Below, in pieces: positions 1 to 5,349 of a DNA stretch of 7,002 nucleotides. Each line of letters opens with the position of its first letter. Positions within the stretch are counted from its first letter, which is position 1. The notes below the pieces were generated by a model, which had not been told where the DNA came from, searched no databases, and was given only the letters and a program-made list of their open reading frames with translations. The position numbers and the translations under genes are program-made. Origin of the DNA: Solirubrobacteraceae bacterium. GTDB taxonomy: Bacteria; Actinomycetota; Thermoleophilia; Solirubrobacterales; Solirubrobacteraceae. Location of the stretch: contig JASHYF010000453.1 in the NCBI GenBank assembly GCA_030043235.1, positions 1-7,002 of the forward strand. Reading direction: 5' to 3'.

Positions 1-224
1 CCCGCGCGCCCGCGCCGGCGTGAGGCGCACCGCCCCGCTGCCGGCCGGCGCGAGCGGCTGTACGGCTGGATGGTCACCAGCCACACCTTCCGGGACCTCT
101 GTTACGACCACATGGCCTACTCGGGCGGCGGCCCGCCGCTGCTCGCGGCGCTCGCCCAGCCGCGCCACGCGCAGGCGGCGAGGACCAGCAGCGCGATGCG
201 CCAGGACCAGCAGCGCGATGCGCC
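1..224. other. Left-edge region without a confident gene
   Basis: No gene can be supported here. One plus-strand frame stops at 21-23 after six codons reading RAPAPA, which could be the tail of a gene entering from the left, but it is too short to judge. Another plus-strand frame is open from base 1 past 224 and reads LYGWMVTSHTFRDLCYDH around 58-111. It continues antisense into the antiporter, so it is probably a by-product of the shared third-position G/C bias. The minus strand has an ATG at 228-226 overlapping the antiporter stop. The right end holds the 22-bp tandem duplication. Confidence 0.5.
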
Positions 225-228
225 TCAT
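117..228 (-). pseudogene. Possible stop/start-coupled mini-ORF with lipobox, frameshifted by the 22-bp duplication
   Basis: On the minus strand an ATG (228-226) overlaps the antiporter TGA (227-225) as ATGA, the usual arrangement for translational coupling. As it stands the frame reads MRRIALLVLAHRAAG and then becomes Arg-rich with poor third-position G/C, staying open to the window edge. If one 22-bp unit is removed, it reads MRRIALLVLAACAWRGWA and ends at TAG (119-117) after 29 residues. That version has a basic start, a hydrophobic core and a lipobox-like LAAC with Cys12. It could be a broken tiny lipoprotein, the remnant of a longer gene, or chance. I recognise no family, and the peptide is very short for a real lipoprotein. 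Confidence 0.25.
181..224. repeat. Perfect 22-bp tandem duplication
   Basis: Positions 181-202 and 203-224 are identical 22-base units, each starting AGGACCAGCA and ending GATGCGCC, with no spacer between them. The array ends exactly at the base before the antiporter stop codon (227-225, minus strand). Twenty-two is not a multiple of three, so the duplication shifts any reading frame that crosses it. It looks like a recent replication-slippage or strand-exchange duplication, because the copies have not diverged. Confidence 0.95.
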
Positions 229-1388
229 GCAGTCTGCGCGCCCGGCGAGGACACCGCGCCGGCGCTCGCGCGCGCGAGCATCTGCACGCCGAGAGTGCTC
301 GCGGCGAGGCTCACGAGCGCGGAGGCGACGACGGCGGTGGCGATCACCGGGGAGAGTATGTGCTCGGAGATCCCCAGCGAGGCGACCGCCGCGGGCACGC
401 CCAGCTGCGCGGTGGCGGCGAGCGCGGCGGCGGCCGGCTGGCGCACGAGCAGCGTGGCGAGCAGGTGGATGGCGATGTTGAGCACCGCCAGCGCGCCCGC
501 GAGCGCGAGCAGCGCCGGGTCGCGTACGAGCCCCGCGAGGTCCAGCCGCGCGCCGAGCACGACGAAGTACAGCGGCACGAAGAAGCCGTCGGCGATGCCG
601 CGCATCTGCGTGGAGAGGCGTTTGGGCCCGCCGATGAGCGCGACCATCACGCCCGCGGCGAAGCCCGCGATGAGGATGCTCGTGCCGCCCTTCTGGGCGA
701 TCCACGCGAGCGCGAACAGCACGAGCAGCGACAGTCGCAGGTCGAGCGCCCAGGAGCGCTGCTTGGAGAGGCGGCGCACGCGGCGCACCCACTCGTGGCC
801 GGCCAGCACGCGGGTGCCCGCGAACGCCAGCGCGGCGCCGGCCGCCACCAGCACGCCGCCGAGCGCCGCGTGACCGATCCGCGAAGGCTGCAGCACGATC
901 GGCACCGACAGGATCGTGATGACGTCTGCGATCGCCACCTGCGCCATCACCGTCAGCACCTCAGCGCCCGCCACGCCGGTCTCCTCGATCGCGGGCAGCA
1001 GCACGGCCGCCGAGCCGGACGCGAGCACCACCGCGTACACGGCCGCATGCCCGCTCCCGGCGATGCCCGCGGCGAGCAGCCCCGCCGGCAGGGCGAGCAC
1101 GCACACGAGCGCCGCCAGCAGGCCGCCCGTGCGCGCCGAGGACGCGAGGCGGCGGTCACGCAGCGGCAGGTGCATGCCCACGGTGAGCATCAGCATCGCG
1201 AAGCCGATTTCCCCGAGCGCGGAGATCGTGCCGCCAGCGGGGTGCACGGCCCCGAGCACGGCCGGGCCGACGAGGATGCCGGCGACGATCTCCCCGACGA
1301 CGACCGGCACGAAGCGGCGCGCCACGAGCCCCAGCAGCGGGCCGCCGAGGCCGGCGAGCACGAGCAGCACGAGAATCCCGAAATCGAT
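225..1388 (-). CDS. Cation:proton antiporter, CPA2 family (Na+/H+ or K+/H+ exchanger)
   Basis: Predicted inner-membrane exchanger that swaps a monovalent cation for protons. It is about 387 residues and almost wholly hydrophobic, with about twelve helices. Family landmarks are visible in order: an N-terminal helix DFGILVLLVLAGL, then VVVGEIVAGILVGPAVLG (helix 2), EIGFAMLMLTVGMHL (helix 3), the SGSAAVLLPAIEETG loop, VAIADVITIL carrying the likely ion-binding Asp, and FFVPLYFVVLGARLDL near the C-terminus. There is no TrkA-N/RCK regulatory domain after the membrane part, so it is a minimal version. The start is uncertain. No ATG, GTG or TTG lies near the expected N-terminus. ATC at 1388 follows a good Shine-Dalgarno sequence, GTG at 1370 would cut into helix 1, and TTG at 1490 adds a non-coding-looking leader that overlaps the divergent gene. 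The ion specificity cannot be told from sequence. Confidence 0.88.
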   Translation of the reverse strand: MDFGILVLLVLAGLGGPLLGLVARRFVPVVVGEIVAGILVGPAVLGAVHPAGGTISALGEIGFAMLMLTVGMHLPLRDRRLASSARTGGLLAALVCVLALPAGLLAAGIAGSGHAAVYAVVLASGSAAVLLPAIEETGVAGAEVLTVMAQVAIADVITILSVPIVLQPSRIGHAALGGVLVAAGAALAFAGTRVLAGHEWVRRVRRLSKQRSWALDLRLSLLVLFALAWIAQKGGTSILIAGFAAGVMVALIGGPKRLSTQMRGIADGFFVPLYFVVLGARLDLAGLVRDPALLALAGALAVLNIAIHLLATLLVRQPAAAALAATAQLGVPAAVASLGISEHILSPVIATAVVASALVSLAASTLGVQMLARASAGAVSSPGAQTA

Positions 1389-1395
1389 GAGTCGT

Positions 1396-1403
1396 CCACC
1401 TCT
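1396..1403 (-). promoter_or_regulatory. Strong Shine-Dalgarno for the antiporter, in front of an ATC codon
   Basis: The minus strand reads AGAGGTGG here, a close match to the anti-SD complement. It is followed by a seven-base gap and then ATC (1388-1386), which opens the frame encoding DFGILVLLVL. The out-of-frame GTG inside the motif opens a different frame and would not give the antiporter. This site is the main reason for placing the antiporter start at 1388 and not at 1490 or 1370. Confidence 0.45.
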
Positions 1404-1465
1404 GGTAGGTAGTTTTCCCGCACACGTCGGCGGGTTTGCGCGGCTGCCCGCCGCGCGCTGCGAGA

Positions 1466-1471
1466 TACGTT
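1466..1471 (+). promoter_or_regulatory. Candidate -10 box for a leaderless flavoprotein mRNA
   Basis: TACGTT fits TANNNT and ends six bases before the ATG at 1478, so transcription would start at or next to the start codon. No Shine-Dalgarno-like sequence precedes that ATG. No convincing -35 is seen 16-19 bases upstream. Confidence 0.4.
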
Positions 1472-1472
1472 G

Positions 1473-1503
1473 AATATATGAGCATCCCAACTCCCTCCTC
1501 CAA
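1473..1503 (-). promoter_or_regulatory. Candidate promoter for the antiporter
   Basis: On the minus strand, TTGGAG (1503-1498) is followed after 19 bases by TATATT (1478-1473), a plausible -35/-10 pair in the only A/T-rich patch of the divergent spacer. Transcription would begin near 1466, leaving a leader of about 80 bases before the Shine-Dalgarno site. This would rule out the TTG at 1490 as the start. The -35 lies inside the first codons of the divergent flavoprotein gene. The evidence is a motif match only. Confidence 0.3.
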
Positions 1504-2626
1504 GCTCCGCGTGCTGATCGCCGGCGGCGGCGTGGCCGCCCTCGAGGCGCTGCTCGCGCTGCGCGATCTGGCCCCGCAGCTGACCGAGGTCACGGTGCTC
1601 GCGCCGAACGGCGAGTTCGTGTACAGGCCGATGACCGTGCGCGAGCCGTTCGCCTACCCGCGCGCCCAGCGCTACGAGCTCGCGCCGATCGTACGCGACG
1701 CCGGCGCCAGGCTCGTGGTGGGCGAGCTCGCCGAGGTCGACACGGCGAAGCGCCTCGTGCACACGGCCGCCGGCGCCGAGCTCGGCTACGACGAGCTCGT
1801 GCTCGCGCTCGGCGCGCACGCGCGGCCGCGCTACGAGCACGCGATCACGATCGACGACCGCCGGCTCGACGAGACGCTGCACGGGCTGATCCAGGACGTC
1901 GAGGAAGGCTACGTCGACAGCATCGCGTTCGTCTCCCCCGGGCGCATGGCGTGGCCCTTCCCGCTGTACGAGCTCGCGCTGATGATCTCTGGACGCGCCT
2001 ACGACATGGACGTGCGGCTGGCCAGCACGATCGTCTCGCCCGAGGACAGCCCGCTGGCGATCTTCGGCTCGGCGGCCAGCGCCGCCGTCGCGGAGCTGCT
2101 CGCGCGCGCGAACATCGCGACGGTCAACTCCGCCTACGCCGAGGTGCCCCGCGCGGGCGAGGTCGTGATCAACCCCGGCGACCGCCACCTCCAGGTCAAG
2201 CGCGTGGTCGCCCTGCCCGAGCTGTACGGGCCGGGCGTGCGCGGCGTGCCGCTCTCAGAGCACGGCTTCCTGCGCGTGGACATGCACTGCCGCCTGGTCG
2301 AAGTGGAGCACGTGCACGCGGCCGGCGACGCGACCGAGTTCCCGGTCAAGTTCGGCGGCATCGCCGCCCAGCAGGCGGACGCGCTCGCGGAAGCGATCGC
2401 CGCACAAGCCGGCGCGAGCGTGAGCCCCCAGCCGTTTCACCCGGTGATCCACGGCATCCTGCTGACCGGCGACGCCCCGCGCTACCTCACCGCCCGCATC
2501 ACCGGCGGCCAGGGCTTCAGCTCGGAGATCAGCGACTCGCCGTCGTGGTCCCCGGTCGCGAAGATCGCCGCCAAGCACCTCGCGCCGTATCTCGACCGGC
2601 TGGACCGCGCCGGCGCGAGGAGCTAA
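1478..2626 (+). CDS. FAD/NAD(P)-binding oxidoreductase, NDH-2/sulfide:quinone reductase-like
   Basis: A 382-residue flavoprotein of the two-dinucleotide-binding-domain fold. The N-terminal Rossmann motif is LIAGGGVAALEA (residues 13-24), followed by an acceptor-loop FVYRPMTVREPF (47-58) as in NDH-2 and SQR relatives. A LGYDELVLALGAHARP segment is the usual FAD-contacting strand. The second FAD motif is HAAGDATEFPVKFGG (280-294). The C-terminal helix near KIAAKHLAPYL resembles the membrane-association region of the family. The middle GxGxxG NAD(P) motif is poorly conserved (FVSPGRMAWPFPLYE). There is a single Cys (271), so the redox-active cysteines of true sulfide:quinone reductases are missing. 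The electron donor and acceptor are therefore unknown. The ATG at 1478 is preferred because the 14 upstream in-frame residues look non-coding and the -10 box fits it. The gene is divergent from the antiporter. Confidence 0.85.
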   Translation: MSIPTPSSKLRVLIAGGGVAALEALLALRDLAPQLTEVTVLAPNGEFVYRPMTVREPFAYPRAQRYELAPIVRDAGARLVVGELAEVDTAKRLVHTAAGAELGYDELVLALGAHARPRYEHAITIDDRRLDETLHGLIQDVEEGYVDSIAFVSPGRMAWPFPLYELALMISGRAYDMDVRLASTIVSPEDSPLAIFGSAASAAVAELLARANIATVNSAYAEVPRAGEVVINPGDRHLQVKRVVALPELYGPGVRGVPLSEHGFLRVDMHCRLVEVEHVHAAGDATEFPVKFGGIAAQQADALAEAIAAQAGASVSPQPFHPVIHGILLTGDAPRYLTARITGGQGFSSEISDSPSWSPVAKIAAKHLAPYLDRLDRAGARS

Positions 2627-3093
2627 CCGGGGCCGGGCGCGAGCTCCAGTCCCATCCACACGTGCGGGATGCCCGCCTCCTCGAACGTGTCCGATTCGAC
2701 GCTGAAGCCCGCCTGCCGGTAGACCCCGGTGGCCGCCACCTGGGCGGCGAGGCGAACCTCGGCGCAGCCGCGCTCGCGCGCTCCCGCCACGCCCAGCGCG
2801 AGCATGCGCGAGGCGATGCCGCGCCGGCGCCACTCGCGCGCGACGGCCACGCGTCCGATCTTCGCCCGCTCCCCGTCCACCAGCAGGCGCAGCGTGCCGA
2901 CCACCACCTCACCGCCGGGCTCGAGCGCGACCACGTGCTGCGCTTCCTCGTCGCGTCCGTCGATCTCCTCCTCGGCCGACACGCCCTGCTCGCCGCAGAA
3001 CACGCGCTCGCGCAGCGCGAACGCGGCGAGCAGCTCCTCGCGCGAGCGCATCCAGCGCACCTCGACCTCGCCGCCGCCTATGCCGGTGGACAC
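2623..3093 (-). CDS. GNAT-family N-acyltransferase
   Basis: A 156-residue protein, the usual size for a single-domain GNAT enzyme that transfers an acyl group from acyl-CoA to an amine. The N-terminal half has LRERVFCGEQGVSAEEE, then DGRDEEAQHVVAL, a signature shared with small GNATs of the ElaA/YjcF type. The acetyl-CoA pyrophosphate-binding motif A is visible as IGRVAVAREWRRRGIASRML (about 79-98, with RRRGIA as the Q/RxxGxG/A loop). Motif B is YRQAGFSVESDTFEEAGIPH near the C-terminus. The substrate is unknown. I chose GTG at 3093 because it keeps strand beta-1 (EVEVRW) intact. GTG at 3060 has a better upstream GAGG but starts inside that strand. The gene lies 53 bases after the NHL lipoprotein gene on the same strand, so they may be co-transcribed. 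Its TAG overlaps the stop of the convergent flavoprotein gene. Confidence 0.88.
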   Translation of the reverse strand: MSTGIGGGEVEVRWMRSREELLAAFALRERVFCGEQGVSAEEEIDGRDEEAQHVVALEPGGEVVVGTLRLLVDGERAKIGRVAVAREWRRRGIASRMLALGVAGARERGCAEVRLAAQVAATGVYRQAGFSVESDTFEEAGIPHVWMGLELAPGPG

Positions 3094-3146
3094 GAACGAA
3101 ATGCTTGCACCGCCGGCGGGGATGCTCGCTGCGGGGGCGCGGCGCT

Positions 3147-5099
3147 TCAAGGCGTCGCGGAGGGGGCGCAGCTGCCGGGCGGCGCGACGCCGTCGAAGCG
3201 CTCGACGCGGTTGTTGCTGGCGTCGGCGACGAGCAGCGCGCCGGCGCAGTCGATCGACAGGCCCGCCGGGTTGCCGAGCTCGCCGGCTTCCGCGCCGGGG
3301 AGGCCCCACATGGACAGGAGACCTCCTTCGGCGTTGAACTCCTCGATGCGATCGTTGCCGGCGTCGGCGACGAACACGTCGCCGTTCGCGTCCACGGCGA
3401 TGCCGTCGGGTCCGTCGAACGTCCCCGGCACGCTGCCCGGGCCGCCCCACGCGCTCAGGAAGACGCCTTCCGCGCCAAACTCCTCGATGCGATCGTTGCC
3501 GAGGTCGGCCACGTACACGTCCCCGGACGGCCCCACCGCGAGCGCGACCGGGCCGTAGAAGCGCCCCTCGGTCGAGCCGCTCCCGCCCCACGAGCCGAGC
3601 AGCGCGCCCGTGGGGGCGTAGCGCTTGATCAGGTCTTCGCCCGTGTCCGCGACATAGATCTGGCCATTCGGCGCGACCGCCACCCCGCTCGGTTCCTCCA
3701 GCCGGCTCGGCGCGGGCGCTCCTTCGCCGCCGAGCGTGCCGAGCAGCTCGCCGCCGGCGCTGAGGTGGCGCAGCAGGTCGTTTTCCTGGTCTGTCACCCA
3801 CAGCGTGCCGTCGGGCGCGAGCGCCAGCGCGACCGGCTTGAACAGATGCCTGCCGACGATCGCCGCGCCGCCGCTGAGCGTCGCTTGGTAGGCGAGCCCG
3901 GCGTCGAACCGCTCGACGCGCCCGCCGAGCGTGTCGGCGACGAGCGCCCCGCCTTCGGGGGTGGCGGCCACCGCCCGGGGGATGATGAACTGCCCGTAGG
4001 CGCGTCCGGAGACGCCCCACGCGCCGAGCGCTTCACCAGCCGGGCTGTAGACGTCGATGCGGTTGGCGGCGGCGTCGGCCACGTACACCGCGCCGCCGGG
4101 GGCGACGGCGACGGCGCGCGGGTAGCTGACCTCTTCGCTGCCGAAGTTCGGGTGCGGCCCTTCGCCGGGGCCCTCTACGGGTTGCACCGTCCACGCTGTC
4201 ACGTAGCGCAAGGCGGCGGTCAGCTGCACCACGCGGTGGTTGTTGTCGTCGGCCACGTACACCTGCCCTGCCGCGCCCACCGCCACGTCGAAGGGGCCGG
4301 CGAACTGCCCTTCGCCGGCGCCCGCGCTGCCGGCCTCGAGCGCGTAGGACCCGTCCGTGTGGAACACCGAGATGCGATCGTTGCCGCTGTCCGCCACGTA
4401 CAGCTCGCCGGCGCTCGCGGACAGGCCTCGCGGCTCGTCGAGCTCCCCCGGGCCATGGCCCGGCGCGCCCAGCACGTACGGGTCCGTGCCCTGCAGCGTG
4501 AAGCGCTCGATGCGATCGTTGCCCGTGTCCGCCACGTACACGTAGCCCCCCGCCACCGCGATGCCGCCTCCCGGCGGCACGCCGGGCGCGCCGCCGCCGA
4601 ACTGGAACTGCCCGGCGCCCGTGCCCGGGCCGCCCCACGCGCGCAGGAAGCCGCCGTCCGGGTCGAACTCCTCGACGCGATCGTTTTCGGAGTCGACCAG
4701 GTACACGTCGCCCGCGCCGCTCACCGCGAGACCGCCGACGGCCCCGAACTCTCCCGGCCCGGCGCCGTGGGAGCCCCATTGGCCGAGGAAGCGGCCGTGC
4801 GCGGTGAAGCGCTGAACCACGTAGCTGTACTGGTCGGCCACGTACACTTCGCCGTCCGCCGCCACCGCGAGCGCCTCGGGAAAGCGCAGCACGCCTTCGC
4901 CGGGCCGCCCGATCGCAGACACCGACCGGTACGGGCAGGGGGGATAGGCGCCCGGACACCCCTGGGTTAGAGGAGCGAGCGGGCGCACGTCGGCGCGCTC
5001 ACGGGGGCGAACCCCCGCCGCGCCTCCACAGCCGCCCAGCGCCAAGGAGGCCGCGAGCGCGGCGCAGGCGATGAGCACGAGGTTCGGCAGGCGGGACAT
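3147..5099 (-). CDS. Secreted lipoprotein with twelve NHL repeats (two beta-propellers)
   Basis: A 650-residue protein. It starts with a lipoprotein signal peptide: MSRLPNLVL, a hydrophobic stretch to residue 21, and the lipobox LGGC with Cys24 as the lipidation site. The rest is a run of NHL repeats with the consensus VYVADxxNDRIxxF. The centres are near residues 84, 133, 187, 233, 281, 338, 387, 434, 482, 529, 576 and 624. The pitch is 46-57 residues, with longer linkers between repeats 2-3 and 5-6. Twelve blades fit two six-bladed propellers. NHL propellers usually bind protein, glycan or other ligands. No catalytic site is recognisable, so a scaffold or binding role on the outer face of the membrane is inferred. 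ATG 5099 is preferred because the signal peptide then begins properly. An in-frame ATG at 5228 would add 43 residues. It is divergent from the L,D-transpeptidase gene and upstream of the GNAT gene. Confidence 0.88.
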   Translation of the reverse strand: MSRLPNLVLIACAALAASLALGGCGGAAGVRPRERADVRPLAPLTQGCPGAYPPCPYRSVSAIGRPGEGVLRFPEALAVAADGEVYVADQYSYVVQRFTAHGRFLGQWGSHGAGPGEFGAVGGLAVSGAGDVYLVDSENDRVEEFDPDGGFLRAWGGPGTGAGQFQFGGGAPGVPPGGGIAVAGGYVYVADTGNDRIERFTLQGTDPYVLGAPGHGPGELDEPRGLSASAGELYVADSGNDRISVFHTDGSYALEAGSAGAGEGQFAGPFDVAVGAAGQVYVADDNNHRVVQLTAALRYVTAWTVQPVEGPGEGPHPNFGSEEVSYPRAVAVAPGGAVYVADAAANRIDVYSPAGEALGAWGVSGRAYGQFIIPRAVAATPEGGALVADTLGGRVERFDAGLAYQATLSGGAAIVGRHLFKPVALALAPDGTLWVTDQENDLLRHLSAGGELLGTLGGEGAPAPSRLEEPSGVAVAPNGQIYVADTGEDLIKRYAPTGALLGSWGGSGSTEGRFYGPVALAVGPSGDVYVADLGNDRIEEFGAEGVFLSAWGGPGSVPGTFDGPDGIAVDANGDVFVADAGNDRIEEFNAEGGLLSMWGLPGAEAGELGNPAGLSIDCAGALLVADASNNRVERFDGVAPPGSCAPSATP

Positions 5100-5235
5100 G
5101 GAGGCACGCAGGTCCGGCGTGAGGGCGCCGTCCGGGCCGCGGTCTGTGGCTGCGTCTGCCGGCGCCGCACCGAGCGGCCGCCCTCCTGGTCTGTCAGGGC
5201 CGCTTAACCCGGTCGGCGTGGAAACCATGCGCTGA

Positions 5236-5241
5236 AAGGTA
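5236..5241 (-). promoter_or_regulatory. Candidate -10 box for the NHL lipoprotein gene
   Basis: The minus strand reads TACCTT (5241-5236), matching TANNNT, and is followed after seven bases by an in-frame ATG at 5228. The transcript would start at or next to that ATG, about 130 bases before the signal-peptide ATG at 5099. No good -35 is seen. The call rests on the motif and on the same geometry at two other starts in the window. Confidence 0.35.
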
Positions 5242-5314
5242 AGAAATCGCGAGGAATCTCGCACGCGTGCGCCCGCGCGAGAGGCAAACGGCCTCGATCG
5301 CCCAGCCCACCTGC

Positions 5315-5330
5315 ATCGCCAATTGGCGAT
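5315..5330. promoter_or_regulatory. 16-bp perfect palindrome, candidate operator
   Basis: ATCGCCAATTGGCGAT is a perfect inverted repeat with no spacer and an A/T centre in a very GC-rich spacer. It lies 6 bases upstream of the TATCCT -10 box, so a bound dimeric regulator would cover the promoter. The half-site TTGGCGAT (5323-5330) recurs with one mismatch as ATGGCGAT at 5350-5357, over the start codon. No regulator gene is in the window, so the binding protein is unknown. Confidence 0.5.
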
Positions 5331-5336
5331 CCGTCC

Positions 5337-5342
5337 TATCCT
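5337..5342 (+). promoter_or_regulatory. Candidate -10 box for a leaderless L,D-transpeptidase mRNA
   Basis: TATCCT fits the TANNNT consensus and is followed after seven bases by the ATG at 5350, which suggests transcription starting at the start codon. Only a weak purine stretch (GCGGA) lies directly before the ATG, too close to act as a Shine-Dalgarno sequence. No clear -35 is present, which would fit dependence on an activator. Confidence 0.45.
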
Positions 5343-5349
5343 TCGCGGA

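Larger units (their letters stand above)
5100..5349. other. Divergent regulatory spacer between NHL lipoprotein and L,D-transpeptidase genes
   Basis: This spacer carries candidate -10 boxes on both strands, the 16-bp palindrome at 5315-5330, a shorter 12-bp palindrome CGCACGCGTGCG at 5260-5271, and a small inverted repeat GCGAG-GAAT-CTCGC at 5249-5262. On the minus strand, 5228-5100 is open in frame with the NHL gene but uses A/T-ending codons freely (11 of 43), including a TTA, so it looks like leader sequence and not protein. I see no RNA gene. Confidence 0.5.

Noticed and set aside
70..873. Long plus-strand open frame across the antiporter
   Set aside because: It is antisense to a clear CPA2 membrane protein, and its openness follows from the shared third-position G/C bias. 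Its composition (Ala, Ser, Arg, Thr) matches no family.
3094..4020. Upstream extension of the GNAT frame into the NHL gene
   Set aside because: The extra residues are Arg-rich, read out of frame through the NHL gene, and resemble no part of a GNAT enzyme.
3200..4870. Regularly spaced repeats of about 140 bases resembling an array
   Set aside because: The repeats are coding NHL blades with variable sequence, not CRISPR repeats with unique spacers.
3105..4970. 621-codon plus-strand open frame antisense to the NHL gene
   Set aside because: It shows a repeated His/Val/Ala/Arg pattern that mirrors the NHL repeats on the other strand. It has no domain of its own, and the minus-strand frame has a signal peptide and twelve family repeats.
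5249..5271. Short inverted repeats GCGAG-GAAT-CTCGC and CGCACGCGTGCG as a terminator or riboswitch
   Set aside because: The stems are only 5-6 bp in a very GC-rich spacer and no U-tract follows, so chance occurrence is likely. They are noted within the spacer description only.
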